From Streptomyces sp. NBC_01451 (GTDB lineage Bacteria; Actinomycetota; Actinomycetes; Streptomycetales; Streptomycetaceae): DNA of 64,000 nt. The notes under the pieces were generated by a model. That model was not told the origin of the DNA. It did not search any database and saw only the letters and a program-made list of their open reading frames with translations. Shown piece by piece: positions 52,111 through 61,665 of the stretch (position 1 is the stretch's first letter; every line of letters starts with the position of its first letter). The stretch is taken from positions 6,634,001 to 6,698,000 of the forward strand of contig NZ_CP109479.1 of assembly GCF_036227485.1 (NCBI RefSeq), written 5' to 3'. The position numbers and the translations under genes are program-made.

Positions 52111-54048
52111 TCAGGCGCCCCCGACCGCCGTGAGCAGCGCCAACGGGGCCGCCGCCGACCGGGACTCCCGTACGCACGCGTGCGGGTAGGGCACCGGCTC
52201 GCCGTGGGTGTCGCGGCCGTAACCGGCGAGGACCTCGGGGAGACGGTGGCCGGTGGCGGTCGCCGCGTCGACGAGGGCGTGGGCGACCGTACGGGCCTCG
52301 TCGTGCAGGCCGTACCGGGAGAGGCCCAGCGTGATCAGGGCGTTGTCGTGCGGCCAGACCGAGCCCCGGTGGTAGGAGAGGGGGTGATAGGCGGGCTGGC
52401 CCGACGCCAGCGTCCGTACGCCCCAGCCGGAGAAGAAGTCCGGCTCGACCAGGCGCCGACCGACCTTCTCGCCGAACTCCTTGTCGAGCAGCCCCGACCA
52501 GAGCAGATGGCCCGCGTCGGAGGCCAGCGCGTCGACCTGGTTGCCCTCGCCGTCGAGCGCCAGGGCCGGGAAGGAGTGCTCGGGCATCCAGAAGTCCCGC
52601 TGGAAACGGTCCCGGAGGTCGGCCGCCGCCTGTTCGAGGAGGGCGGCGTACACCTCGTCGCCCCATACCGTGCGGGCGAGTTGGGCGGTACGCCGCAGGG
52701 CGTCGTACGCGTAGCCCTGGGCCCCCGCCGCCATCACCGGGCCGCTTGCGCGGGTGCCGTCGGCCGAGCAGATGGCGCCGGGGGAGTCCTTCCAGTTCTG
52801 GTTGGCGAGGCCGCCCTGGTCGGCCCGGTAGACCAGATAGCCGCGGGACGTCAGGCCGCCGTGGTCCAGCATCCAGCCGATCGCCGCACGGGCGTTGGCT
52901 TCGAGGCGGCGGGCCAGGGCCGTGTCGCCGGTCTGCTCGACGTACGCCCCGAGGAGCACCAGGAAGAGCGGGGTCGCGTCGACCGAGCCGTAGTAACGGC
53001 CGTACGGCACCTGTCCGAAGTGCGCCAGCTCGCCGTGCCGGACCTCGTGCACGATCTTGCCCGGCTGGGCCACGGAGTCCGGGCCGACCTCGGTCGCCTG
53101 GGTCGCGGCGAGCGCCGGGAGGGTGGCGGCGGCGAGCTGGGGACGGTAGGGGAGGGCGAAGAGGGAGGTGAGGAGCGCGTCGCGGCCGAGGAGGGTGAGG
53201 AACCAGGGCGCGCCGGCCGCCGGTACGCGCAGTTCCTCACCGTCGGGTCCGGTCGCGGGGACCTGCATCGACGCCAGGTCGGAGAGGCCGCGTGCGCAGG
53301 CCGCCGCCAGCTCGGGCCAGCCGGTGGGGAAGGCAACGCCCTCGACGAACTCCCCTTCCATGGCGAGGAGTTGGTCATTGGCGGCGGAGGGGGAGGCGGG
53401 GACCAGCGGCTCCTTGGCCGCGCCGTGCGGGCGGGCCGCGACACGCAGCGCCAGTTCCGCGGAACCGTGCGGTTCGAGGTTCAGGGTCCAGACCAGGCGC
53501 CGGGCGCCGGTGCCGGTCTCCTCGACGCCGTCCGGGGCAGGCTCGGCGGTGACCGTCGTACAGGACAGCCATTCGCCGCGCCGGTAGCTGAACTCGACGC
53601 CGTCGTCGAGGACTTCACGTTTGCGGACGGCGCCGGACTTCACGTACGTCCGGTAGTCGGAGCGCAGCTCGAACTGGTCGGTGAAGTCGGCGTCGGCGGT
53701 GACCGCGATCCGGACCGTCACCGGTACCGGACGGTTGCTGGTCACCCGCAGCGACTCGACGAACGCGCCGTCCGCGACGGCCTGTTCACGGAAGAGGGTG
53801 TAGGCGGGCGGCTCCTGACGGCCCCCGCGCGGTACGAGGACACAGCGTGCGGTGTCCCCGTCGGCGACCGGGCTGAGCGTCTCGGGCACGGCGCCGTCGA
53901 CGGTGAGCTGCCAGCGGCTCAAGTGCCGGGCGTCGCGTACGAATAACCCGTCGGGCTGGACGCTCCCGCGTACGCCGCTGATGTCCCCGCCGTCGCCGAC
54001 GGCCGCGAACGTCCCGCCGTGCACGAGCAGATGATGCCGGTCCGTCAT
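52111..54048 (-). CDS. Glycogen-debranching-like glycoside hydrolase
   Basis: 645 aa from ATG 54048, overlapping the previous stop (ATGA). N-terminal glycogen-debranching-enzyme domain (about 15-210; FVRDARHLSRWQLTVDG), then an (alpha/alpha)6 catalytic barrel (about 260-640) with LTLLGRDALLTSLFALPYRP and YHRGSVWPHDNALITLGLS, typical of amylo-alpha-1,6-glucosidase-like proteins. Cytosolic. Belongs with the MGH1-like gene in the same transcript; divergent ROK regulator probably controls both. Confidence 0.9.
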   Translation of the reverse strand: MTDRHHLLVHGGTFAAVGDGGDISGVRGSVQPDGLFVRDARHLSRWQLTVDGAVPETLSPVADGDTARCVLVPRGGRQEPPAYTLFREQAVADGAFVESLRVTSNRPVPVTVRIAVTADADFTDQFELRSDYRTYVKSGAVRKREVLDDGVEFSYRRGEWLSCTTVTAEPAPDGVEETGTGARRLVWTLNLEPHGSAELALRVAARPHGAAKEPLVPASPSAANDQLLAMEGEFVEGVAFPTGWPELAAACARGLSDLASMQVPATGPDGEELRVPAAGAPWFLTLLGRDALLTSLFALPYRPQLAAATLPALAATQATEVGPDSVAQPGKIVHEVRHGELAHFGQVPYGRYYGSVDATPLFLVLLGAYVEQTGDTALARRLEANARAAIGWMLDHGGLTSRGYLVYRADQGGLANQNWKDSPGAICSADGTRASGPVMAAGAQGYAYDALRRTAQLARTVWGDEVYAALLEQAAADLRDRFQRDFWMPEHSFPALALDGEGNQVDALASDAGHLLWSGLLDKEFGEKVGRRLVEPDFFSGWGVRTLASGQPAYHPLSYHRGSVWPHDNALITLGLSRYGLHDEARTVAHALVDAATATGHRLPEVLAGYGRDTHGEPVPYPHACVRESRSAAAPLALLTAVGGA

Positions 54049-55577
54049 GCCCGTTCGCCTCCCTTGTCCTTCGTGTCGCTCATCTGACTCATGTCGCTCA
54101 TGCCGTCCACGTCGTACCTGTCGAACGCGTTGGTGATGTCGCTGTCGCCGAAGGGCTGTTGGTGGAGCAGATCGAGGGTGAGCGCGGCGGTCCAGCCGAA
54201 GCCGAGCGCCCCGCAGGCCTCGCCGGTGCACGGGTCCACGTACTCCGCGAACTCCGTCGCGTCGGCCGTCTCCAGCAGTGCCGTGCGCAGTGCGTCGGCG
54301 TGCGCCCGCTCGCCGTGCTGCCGCAGCCCGCGCTCCACCAGCCACCCCGTGTTGAACCAGGCCGGCCCCCGCCAGTAGCGGTGCGGGTCGAAGGCCTCGC
54401 CGAGCAGGTCGTAGGACGGGACGAGACGGGCGGCGCCGCCGACCTCGAAGTGCGGCCCGCGCGCCGTACGGACGAGGGTGGCGGCGATGTCCCGGGGGAG
54501 CGTGGGCAGGAGGAGCGGCACGAGGCCGGAGACGCTGCGCTCGGGAATGAGGGCGCCCTCCACCACGTCGCGGCAGAAGAACATCCCCTCCGCCGGGTCC
54601 CACAGACGCTCCACCAGGGCCGCCGTCAGACGTTCCGCGCGGGCGTGCCGGGCCGTCCCCGTCGCGCCCAGCTCGCGGGCGATACGGGCCAGCGCGTGCT
54701 CCGACGCGATCAGCAGCGCGTTGAAGGAGGGGTCCTCGACGGCGAACCCGCCTGTGCCGGCTCCGTAGCCCCCGCCCGGCCCGGCTCCGTAGCCCCCGCC
54801 CAGCCCGTCCCTGTATCCGGCGTCCCGGTAGTCCGTGGCCAGCCGCACGTACCGCCCGTAGTCCAGGTCGGTCGGCCGGTCCTCGGCGGCTCCGTGGTCG
54901 AGGTCGGCGCGGCGGAAGGAGCGGGCCGGGGCCGGGGTGACGCGGCTCAACGGGGCATCCCAGCAAGGGCTGTTGTCCATACCCTGTTCCCAGGGGTGCA
55001 CGACCGACGCGAGGCCGCCCCCGCCCAGGTCCCGGCGGTGCAGCAGATAGCGGTGCCAGGCGGCGAGCGCCGGGTAGGCGCGGGCGAGGAAGCCGCGCGA
55101 CCGGGACAGCCCGGGGTCGGCCTGGTGCACCAGCCAGACGGCCAGCGCGTGCACCGGTGGCTGCACGATGCCGGACGTCTGTACGGTGCGCGGGGCGCCC
55201 GCAGCGCGCCCCGCGGTCGAGGAGCGCCAGAAGTCGGGGCTCGGAAAGTACGCGTCGAGCGGGACGGAAGGGTTGAAGACGATGTGCGGGATCCGCCCGT
55301 CGCCCCACTGGGCGGAGAGCAACGTCTCCAGCTCCGTCTGCGCGCGGAGGGGCGACAGATGACGCAGGCCGATCGCGATGAACGCGGAGTCCCAGGACCA
55401 CTGGTGCGGATACAGGCCGCGCGAGGGCACCGTCGAGGTGCCGGTCCAGTTGCCCTCCAGCACCTCGGCCGCCCTGACGTGCAGGGCACGCTGGGCATGT
55501 GTCGTAACGTCCGCTTCGTATACGAAGGGGTGCCCCGTGGTGCGGGCACGGGAGGTCAGCTGGGCAGTGCGATCCAC
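54045..55577 (-). CDS. MGH1-like (GH63/GH15-clan) glycoside hydrolase
   Basis: 510 aa. Trehalase/mannosylglycerate-hydrolase-like (alpha/alpha)6 domain: GLYPHQWSWDSAFIAIGL near residue 55, MDNSPCWD, and a C-terminal YWRGPAWFNTGWLVERGL. Contains an insertion of two GGGYGAG repeats (about 268-285). Substrate unresolved; neighbours suggest an alpha-glucan or compatible-solute glycoside. First gene of the minus-strand pair; 119 nt to the divergent ROK gene. Confidence 0.88.
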   Translation of the reverse strand: MDRTAQLTSRARTTGHPFVYEADVTTHAQRALHVRAAEVLEGNWTGTSTVPSRGLYPHQWSWDSAFIAIGLRHLSPLRAQTELETLLSAQWGDGRIPHIVFNPSVPLDAYFPSPDFWRSSTAGRAAGAPRTVQTSGIVQPPVHALAVWLVHQADPGLSRSRGFLARAYPALAAWHRYLLHRRDLGGGGLASVVHPWEQGMDNSPCWDAPLSRVTPAPARSFRRADLDHGAAEDRPTDLDYGRYVRLATDYRDAGYRDGLGGGYGAGPGGGYGAGTGGFAVEDPSFNALLIASEHALARIARELGATGTARHARAERLTAALVERLWDPAEGMFFCRDVVEGALIPERSVSGLVPLLLPTLPRDIAATLVRTARGPHFEVGGAARLVPSYDLLGEAFDPHRYWRGPAWFNTGWLVERGLRQHGERAHADALRTALLETADATEFAEYVDPCTGEACGALGFGWTAALTLDLLHQQPFGDSDITNAFDRYDVDGMSDMSQMSDTKDKGGERA

Positions 55578-55696
55578 TCGGGGCTCCCCGAAGACGTTCG
55601 GCCCGACCTGTTCGGTCGTGCCACCGTAGAGTTACGTCTATTTAACACGCATAACTCAATATGTAATGCAAGCTTGAGAAACACAAGGGGGTGCGC
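55578..55696. promoter_or_regulatory. Divergent promoter region, hydrolases and ROK regulator
   Basis: AT-rich stretch about 55625-55680 (TATTTAACACGCATAACTC) with TTAC/GTAA ends at 55632 and 55664, a loose dyad that could be a ROK operator. AAGGGGG lies before the ROK ATG. Confidence 0.45.
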
Positions 55697-56908
55697 ATGA
55701 GTGGTCGCGCTCAGGCGAGCGCCGGCGATCTGCTCGAACTGGTACGCAGCGGACGCGCCACGACTCGCGGTGCCCTGCAACAGGTGACGGGTCTCTCACG
55801 CGCGACGGTCGGCCACCGGCTGGACCGGCTGTTCCGCGCGGGCTGGCTGCGCGAGGGCGCCTCGGGCCCGGTCGACTCGCCGCTCGGCGGCCGTCCGTCG
55901 ATCACCCTGGAGTTCGACGACGCCCACGCCGTCGTCCTCGCCGCCGACCTCGACACCCGTCACGCCCGCGCCGCCGTTCTCACCCTCACGGGTGAACTTC
56001 TCGCGGAGCACTCGGGCACGCTGGCGGTCGACGACGGCCCGGAGGTCGTACTCGGCGAACTCGGCCGCTGGTTCGCGGAGCTCCTGACGAAGGCCGGCCA
56101 CCGCCCGTCCGAGGTCTGCGGCATCGGCCTCGCGGTACCGGGCCCGGTCGACACGGACACCGGCCGCGTCGTCCAGCCGCCGATCATGCCCGGCTGGGAC
56201 GGCTACGACATAAGGGCCCGCCTGGCCCGCGCCTTCGCCGAACACACGGGCGAGCCGACCGCGGTGAGGGTCCCGGTGCTGGTCGACAACGACGCCAACC
56301 TCATGGCGTACGGCGAGCAGCGCACCGGCTACCCCGACTGCTCGGCCTTCGTCCTGGTGAAGGTCTCGACGGGCATCGGCGCGGGCGTGGTGGTCGGCGG
56401 TTCGGTGTTCCGGGGCATCGACGGCGGCGCCGGGGACATCGGGCACATCCGCGTCCCGCAGGGCGCCGAGGCGCTGTGCCGGTGCGGGTCGTACGGCTGC
56501 CTGGCGGCCATCGCGAGCGGTGGCGCCGTCGCCCGCCGCCTCGCCGAGACCGGGGTGCCGGCGGCGTCCGGCTCGGACGTACGGGACCTGCTCGCGGCCG
56601 GGCACCCGGGGGCGCTCGCGCTCGCGCGGGAGGCGGGCCGGAGCGTGGGGGACGTACTGGCGACGGTGGTGACGCTGCTCAACCCCGGCGTGCTGATGAT
56701 CGCGGGCGACCTGGCCGGCACGCCGTTCCTGACGGGCGTACGGGAGCTGCTGTACCAGCGGGCGCTGCCGCGCTCGACCGCTCATCTGGACGTGGTGACG
56801 TCGAGGCTGGGGGAGCGGGCGGGGCTGGTGGGGGCCGGGGCGATGGTCGTGGAGCACCTCTACGCGCCGGAGCGGGTGGAGGAGCGGCTGACGGCGCTCG
56901 GAGTGTGA
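55697..56908 (+). CDS. ROK-family transcriptional regulator
   Basis: 403 aa from ATG 55697. N-terminal MarR-like wHTH (about 10-65; GALQQVTGLSRATVGHRLDRL), then a ROK sugar-kinase-like domain (about 85-395) with VLAADLDTRHARAAVLTL, NDANLMAYGEQ and the zinc motif CRCGSYGCLA. The usual Glu after the last Cys of the ROK motif is Ala. Likely a sugar-responsive repressor of the divergent hydrolase genes. Confidence 0.9.
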   Translation: MSGRAQASAGDLLELVRSGRATTRGALQQVTGLSRATVGHRLDRLFRAGWLREGASGPVDSPLGGRPSITLEFDDAHAVVLAADLDTRHARAAVLTLTGELLAEHSGTLAVDDGPEVVLGELGRWFAELLTKAGHRPSEVCGIGLAVPGPVDTDTGRVVQPPIMPGWDGYDIRARLARAFAEHTGEPTAVRVPVLVDNDANLMAYGEQRTGYPDCSAFVLVKVSTGIGAGVVVGGSVFRGIDGGAGDIGHIRVPQGAEALCRCGSYGCLAAIASGGAVARRLAETGVPAASGSDVRDLLAAGHPGALALAREAGRSVGDVLATVVTLLNPGVLMIAGDLAGTPFLTGVRELLYQRALPRSTAHLDVVTSRLGERAGLVGAGAMVVEHLYAPERVEERLTALGV

Positions 56909-57100
56909 ACCGGTGCGAGCCCGTGCGAGCCGGTGCGAGTGGGCGTGAGCCGGTGGGGGGCGGCGGGGGCCTGTGACAGGGGTGTTTCCCTTTCGGGTCG
57001 GTGTCCGCATGGTGAAATCCCGGCGACCGGGAGTGCGTGATTCTCGCCACCCCTGATAGGGGTTGCGCTCAGATGAGCGGATCATGAGCGACTGCACTTC

Positions 57101-57131
57101 TCAAAGGGTGGCACTGAGTGCCACCCTTTGA
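57101..57131 (+). terminator. Hairpin downstream of the ROK gene
   Basis: Perfect 14-bp stem TCAAAGGGTGGCAC/GTGCCACCCTTTGA with TGA loop, 193 nt after the ROK stop. Confidence 0.75.
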
Positions 57132-57307
57132 TCGTTCATCGATGGAACTCAGGCGTGCCGTAGACCGCTCACCTGAGCGACAAAATGCGCATGAGGCGAT
57201 GAGTGTCTTCAAGAAGTGAAAACATACCGCTCCCGCTGCTTGCCAAGCTTTGACTTTGGATCTGCTGGCTGACTGCTGGTTACAGGCACATGACGCACAA
57301 GTGGACG

Positions 57308-57332
57308 TACCCAGATGCCTTCGATCTGGGTA
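57308..57332 (+). promoter_or_regulatory. Leader hairpin upstream of ppdK
   Basis: Perfect 9-bp stem TACCCAGAT/ATCTGGGTA with 7-nt loop, ending 49 nt before the GTG start. It is too small and too far from any stop to be a terminator for a known gene, and could be a protein-binding site or a leader structure. Confidence 0.4.
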
Positions 57333-57381
57333 TGTTCCTGGCCGTCAGGGCAGCCACCGCGTCCTCAAGGAGTTGGGACCC

Positions 57382-60129
57382 GTGTCGGAAAACAAAGATC
57401 CCCACGTAGCTCAGCCGGGCAACAGCGTTGAGGACGTGAAGTTCGTTTACGACTTCACCGAGGGCAACAAGGACCTCAAGGACCTTCTCGGCGGCAAAGG
57501 TGCCAACCTCGCCGAGATGACCAATCTGGGCCTTCCGGTGCCTCCGGGCTTCACGATCACCACCGAGGCCTGCAAGACGTACCTCGACAGCGGCGACGAG
57601 CCGGCGGCACTGCGTGACGAGGTGAGCGCGCACCTCGCGGCCCTCGAAGCGGCGATGGGCAAAAAGCTCGGCCAGGCCGACGACCCCCTCCTCGTGTCCG
57701 TCCGCTCCGGGGCCAAGTTCTCGATGCCGGGCATGATGGACACGGTGCTGAACATCGGCCTCTCCGACAAGTCGGTCCAGGGCCTCGCCAAGCAGGCCGG
57801 TGACGAGCGCTTCGCGTGGGACTCCTACCGCCGCCTCATCCAGATGTTCGGCAAGACGGTCCTCGGCGTCGAGGGAGAGCTGTTCGAGGACGCGCTGGAC
57901 GCGGCGAAGACGGCCAAGAAGGTCGCGGTCGACACGGAGTTGGAGGCCGCGGACCTCAAGAAGCTGGTCGCCAGGTTCAAGAAGATCGTCAAGACCGAGG
58001 CGGGCCGCGACTTCCCGCAGGACCCGCGCGAGCAGATGGACCTCGCGATCCACGCGGTGTTCGACTCGTGGAACACGGACCGCGCCAAGCTCTACCGCCG
58101 CCAGGAACGCATCCCGGGCGACCTCGGCACGGCGGTCAACGTCTGTTCGATGGTCTTCGGCAACCTGGGCCCGGACTCGGGCACGGGCGTCGCCTTCACC
58201 CGCGACCCGGCCAGCGGTCACGAGGGCGTGTACGGCGACTACCTGCAGAATGCGCAGGGCGAGGACGTCGTGGCGGGCATCCGCAACACGGTCCCGCTCG
58301 CGGAGCTGGAGCAGATCGACAAGAAGTCGTACGACCAGCTGATGCAGATCATGCAGACCCTGGAGAACCACTACAAGGATCTCTGCGACATCGAGTTCAC
58401 CATCGAACGCGGCCAGTTGTGGATGCTCCAGACCCGCGTCGGCAAGCGCACGGCGGGCGCGGCCTTCCGGATCGCCACGCAGCTCGTCGACCAGGGCCTC
58501 ATCGACGAGGCGGAGGCGCTCCAGCGCGTCACCGGCGCCCAGCTGGCCCAGTTGATGTTCCCGCGCTTCGACGACCAGGCGAAGGTCAAGCAGGTCGGCC
58601 GGGGCATCGCGGCCTCGCCGGGTGCGGCGGTCGGCAAGGCGGTGTTCGACTCCTACACCGCGGTGAAGTGGTCGCGTTCGGGCGAGAAGGTCATCCTGGT
58701 CCGCCGGGAGACCAACCCCGACGACCTCGACGGCATGATCGCGGCCGAGGGCATTCTGACCAGCCGTGGCGGCAAGACGTCCCACGCCGCCGTGGTCGCG
58801 CGTGGGATGGGCAAGACGTGCGTGTGCGGCGCGGAGGAGCTGGAGGTCGACACGAAGCGGCGCCGGATGACCGTCCCCGGCGGTCACGTCGTGGAGGAGG
58901 GCGACCTCATCTCCATCGACGGTTCGAGCGGCAAGGTGTACCTGGGCGAGGTCCCGGTCGTGCCGTCCCCCGTGGTGGAGTACTTCGAGGGCCGGATGCA
59001 CGCGGGCGCCAACGACGCCGACGAACTGGTCGAGGCGGTCCACCGGATCATGGCCTTCGCGGACCGGAAGCGTCGCCTGCGTGTCCGGGCCAACGCGGAC
59101 AACGCCGAGGACGCGATGCGCGCGCGGCGGTTCGGTGCCCAGGGCATCGGCCTGTGCCGTACGGAGCACATGTTCCTCGGTGACCGGCGCGAGCTGGTGG
59201 AACGCCTGATCCTGGCCGACACGGACGTCGAGCGCGAGGAGTCCCTGAAGGCGCTTCTCCCGCTCCAGAAGCAGGACTTCGTGGAACTGTTCTCGGCGAT
59301 GGACGGCCTGCCGGTGACGGTCCGTCTCCTCGACCCGCCGCTGCACGAGTTCCTGCCGGACATCACGGAGCTGTCCGTACGGGTGGCCCTCGCCGAGTCC
59401 CGCAAGGACCCGCACGAGAACGACCTGCGCCTGCTCCAGGCGGTGCACCGCCTGCACGAGCAGAACCCGATGCTGGGGCTCAGGGGTGTGCGCCTGGGTC
59501 TGGTGATCCCGGGGCTGTTCACCATGCAGGTACGGGCGATCGCGGAGGCGGTGGCCGAGCGCAGGAACGCCAAGGGCGACCCGCGCGCCGAGATCATGAT
59601 CCCGCTGGTGGGCACCGTCCAGGAGCTGGAGATCGTGCGCGACGAGGCCGAGCAGGTCATCGCCGAGGTCATCGAACAGACCGGTGTGGACCTGAAGCTG
59701 GCGCTCGGCACGATGATCGAACTGCCGCGCGCGGCTCTCACGGCGGGGCAGATCGCGGAGGCCGCCGAGTTCTTCTCGTTCGGCACGAACGACCTGACCC
59801 AGACGGTGTGGGGCTTCAGCCGGGACGACGTGGAGGCCTCCTTCTTCACGGCGTACCTGGAGAAGGGCATCTTCGGAGTCTCCCCGTTCGAGACGATCGA
59901 CCGCGACGGCGTCGGCGCCCTGGTCAAGCTGGCGGTCGAGGCGGGCCGCGCGACCCGCCCCGACCTGAAGCTGGGCGTGTGCGGCGAACACGGCGGCGAC
60001 CCGGAGTCGGTCCACTTCTTCCACGAGGTCGGCCTGGACTACGTCAGCTGCTCACCGTTCCGGATCCCGGTCGCCAGGCTGGAGGCGGGCCGCGCGGCTT
60101 CGTCCTCGACGGGAAGCGACCACCGGTAG
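57382..60129 (+). CDS. ppdK: Pyruvate, phosphate dikinase
   Basis: 915 aa from GTG 57382. N-terminal ATP-grasp nucleotide domain (about 20-360) with LLGGKGANLAEMTNLGLPVPPGFTIT and RSGAKFSMPGMMDTVLNIGL, central phosphohistidine domain with ILTSRGGKTSHAAVVARGMGK (catalytic His), and PEP/pyruvate barrel (about 520-900) with GLCRTEHMF, EIMIPLVG, and SFGTNDLTQTVWGFSRDD. Interconverts pyruvate + ATP + Pi with PEP + AMP + PPi. An open frame upstream to 57250 is unlikely to be translated. Followed by a strong terminator. Confidence 0.96.
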   Translation: MSENKDPHVAQPGNSVEDVKFVYDFTEGNKDLKDLLGGKGANLAEMTNLGLPVPPGFTITTEACKTYLDSGDEPAALRDEVSAHLAALEAAMGKKLGQADDPLLVSVRSGAKFSMPGMMDTVLNIGLSDKSVQGLAKQAGDERFAWDSYRRLIQMFGKTVLGVEGELFEDALDAAKTAKKVAVDTELEAADLKKLVARFKKIVKTEAGRDFPQDPREQMDLAIHAVFDSWNTDRAKLYRRQERIPGDLGTAVNVCSMVFGNLGPDSGTGVAFTRDPASGHEGVYGDYLQNAQGEDVVAGIRNTVPLAELEQIDKKSYDQLMQIMQTLENHYKDLCDIEFTIERGQLWMLQTRVGKRTAGAAFRIATQLVDQGLIDEAEALQRVTGAQLAQLMFPRFDDQAKVKQVGRGIAASPGAAVGKAVFDSYTAVKWSRSGEKVILVRRETNPDDLDGMIAAEGILTSRGGKTSHAAVVARGMGKTCVCGAEELEVDTKRRRMTVPGGHVVEEGDLISIDGSSGKVYLGEVPVVPSPVVEYFEGRMHAGANDADELVEAVHRIMAFADRKRRLRVRANADNAEDAMRARRFGAQGIGLCRTEHMFLGDRRELVERLILADTDVEREESLKALLPLQKQDFVELFSAMDGLPVTVRLLDPPLHEFLPDITELSVRVALAESRKDPHENDLRLLQAVHRLHEQNPMLGLRGVRLGLVIPGLFTMQVRAIAEAVAERRNAKGDPRAEIMIPLVGTVQELEIVRDEAEQVIAEVIEQTGVDLKLALGTMIELPRAALTAGQIAEAAEFFSFGTNDLTQTVWGFSRDDVEASFFTAYLEKGIFGVSPFETIDRDGVGALVKLAVEAGRATRPDLKLGVCGEHGGDPESVHFFHEVGLDYVSCSPFRIPVARLEAGRAASSSTGSDHR

Positions 60130-60237
60130 GGCCGCGCCCCTGAGGCCCACCAGAGGCTCCAGAGAGCCCCGGAGACGCCGGAACCGCCGCCCTGCCACCC
60201 CGACCCTCAGCGGCACGGCAGCGGCTCCGGAGCACGA

Positions 60238-60276
60238 GAGAGGGCGGCACCCCTGTGCGGGGGGTGCCGCCCTCTC
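60238..60276 (+). terminator. Terminator after ppdK
   Basis: Perfect 16-bp stem (60238-60253 with 60261-60276), 7-nt loop, 109 nt after the stop and just before the end of a minus-strand gene. Confidence 0.85.
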
Positions 60277-60293
60277 GCTGTTCGTGTACGTCC

Positions 60294-60488
60294 TCATGCC
60301 GACGCGTGATCCGTACACCCGTCGCCCCACCACCCGAACTCGGCGGGACCGACAACCCGCGAGCCGGCCTGTGCCGCCAGTCGGGCGGCCCGCTCGTCGT
60401 CCCCGAACTCCGCCGGCGGCACGCGCGACAGGGAGCCTGACGCGTGTCCTACGCGCTGAGGCGGCGCGACGTCACCTCGTGCGCTCAC
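60294..60488 (-). CDS. Possible small protein, coupled to the zinc-ribbon gene
   Basis: 64 aa if GTG 60488 is used, which overlaps the preceding stop as GTGA. Sequence reads VPPAEFGDDERAARLAAQAG followed by VVGPAEFGWWGDG, a repeated PAEFG motif. No family known. The overlap and high-GC coding bias are the only evidence. Confidence 0.4.
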   Translation of the reverse strand: MSARGDVAPPQRVGHASGSLSRVPPAEFGDDERAARLAAQAGSRVVGPAEFGWWGDGCTDHASA

Positions 60489-60805
60489 CCCGAGAACGTG
60501 TGATATCTGGCCAGGCAGATCAGCGACGCGTCGTACACCGACAGGGTCCGCTGATACGTGGACACCTGGCCGACCCCGACCGCCCCCCACACAAGACCCG
60601 CCACGACGAATCCCAGGCCGATCAGGACCCCGTCCGTCACCGCGACGAAGATGCCGAACGCGATCATCAACAGCACCGCCCAGAACCTCGGGTCCACCTC
60701 GTTCGGCGGTGCGAACTTACGCCGGTTCGGCGACTCCGCCGGCAGATCCTGCCAGTACCCGCGCAGTAGCTGCACGTTCACGGAGCCGCACCTCGGACAC
60801 TGCAT
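60485..60805 (-). CDS. Small zinc-ribbon membrane protein
   Basis: 106 aa from ATG 60805 with GGGAG 7 nt upstream. Starts MQCPRCGSVNVQLLRG (one CxxC), then two helices (about 46-66 and 68-88), then QVSTYQRTLSVYDASLICLARYHTFSG with a second, incomplete Cys/His cluster. Resembles small membrane proteins with a rubredoxin-like knuckle. Function unknown. Confidence 0.65.
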   Translation of the reverse strand: MQCPRCGSVNVQLLRGYWQDLPAESPNRRKFAPPNEVDPRFWAVLLMIAFGIFVAVTDGVLIGLGFVVAGLVWGAVGVGQVSTYQRTLSVYDASLICLARYHTFSG

Positions 60806-60993
60806 TACCAACTCCCGCCATCCACAAGACACTTGGCGGCAGATTGGCCAGCCGGGGTCGCGACGGCAAGGACTACCGCCCAGTGTGTGAGTGAGGGCAC
60901 AGGCCGCACACCGCATGAGCCCCGCCGGCAACAGGCGGAGCGCATGTGTGCACGTCAGAACACGGAGCGCAGCGGGAAGCCGTGACCGCACGC

Positions 60994-61599
60994 TCAGGAG
61001 TAGACCATCGGGCACCCCCGTCTGAGCGAGTGCTGGGCCGCGCGCAGGTACAGGGCGACGTAGAAGGCGGCGTCCAGATCCTCGCCCCACGGCCCCGGAC
61101 GGGTCGCCGACAGTTCCTTCGCCTCGCCGTCCCGGAACCAGCTCGTCAGGTCCAGGTTGTCGCACATCTCCGGGGCCTCGGGCGGCAGTTCGACCGCCGT
61201 CGCCAACTTCTGGGCGATCGCCAGGACTTGCGGGGCGCCCGCGATCACCGTCGAGTCGGAGTAGGACGACTCGACCGGCAACTCGATCTCCTCGTCCAGG
61301 GACACCGGCACCAGTACGTCCCAGCCGCAGATCAGATCCGTCTCCGCCTCCGAGAGGTGCGCCCCGCACAGCGTGAGGAAGCTCTTCATGGGCGGGACCA
61401 GTTTCTCCTCGAAGGACCGGCCCGAGCCGCGTACGAAGTCCGCCGTCGCGGGCACGGAGTCGTACCGCGGCAGGCCGCGGCGGACCAGCTCCGCGTTCAG
61501 GCCCGCGGCGATCTCCGCCCGCCCACCACCCTCCTCGTCCTCCTCCTCACCCTCACCGAACCAGTCCTCCGCACCGACATCGACCAGGTAAACGCCCAT
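60994..61599 (-). CDS. Conserved hypothetical protein, acidic
   Basis: 201 aa, ATG start. Acidic loop near residue 12-28 (WFGEGEEEDEEGGG), then mixed segments including PMKSFLTLCGAHLSEAETDLICGWDVLVPVSL, with regularly spaced cysteines; C-terminus YLRAAQHSLRRGCPMVYS. No family recognised. No signal peptide. It lies 66 nt from the end of the phosphatase gene, same strand. Confidence 0.7.
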   Translation of the reverse strand: MGVYLVDVGAEDWFGEGEEEDEEGGGRAEIAAGLNAELVRRGLPRYDSVPATADFVRGSGRSFEEKLVPPMKSFLTLCGAHLSEAETDLICGWDVLVPVSLDEEIELPVESSYSDSTVIAGAPQVLAIAQKLATAVELPPEAPEMCDNLDLTSWFRDGEAKELSATRPGPWGEDLDAAFYVALYLRAAQHSLRRGCPMVYS

Positions 61600-61665
61600 G
61601 ACCGCAACGTACTGCGCACCACTGACATCGGCGCCGGTGCGCAGTACGGGCGACGGCCGCGGTGC

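Larger units (their letters stand above)
56909..57381 (+). other. 473-nt interval between ROK gene and ppdK
   Basis: Starts with a run of GTGCGAG/GTGCGAGCC repeats (56912-56942), then a Rho-independent-looking hairpin (57101-57131) and the ppdK promoter/leader with a second hairpin (57308-57332). No gene seen; short frames lack coding bias. Confidence 0.6.

Noticed and set aside
51058-53946. 962-residue plus-strand ORF across two minus-strand genes
   Set aside because: Composition is that of antisense high-GC DNA; it spans two genes with clear motifs.
55697-56908. ROK sugar kinase (glucokinase/NanK)
   Set aside because: The N-terminal HTH and altered CxCGxxGC-E motif favour a regulator, so it does not supply the missing NanK.
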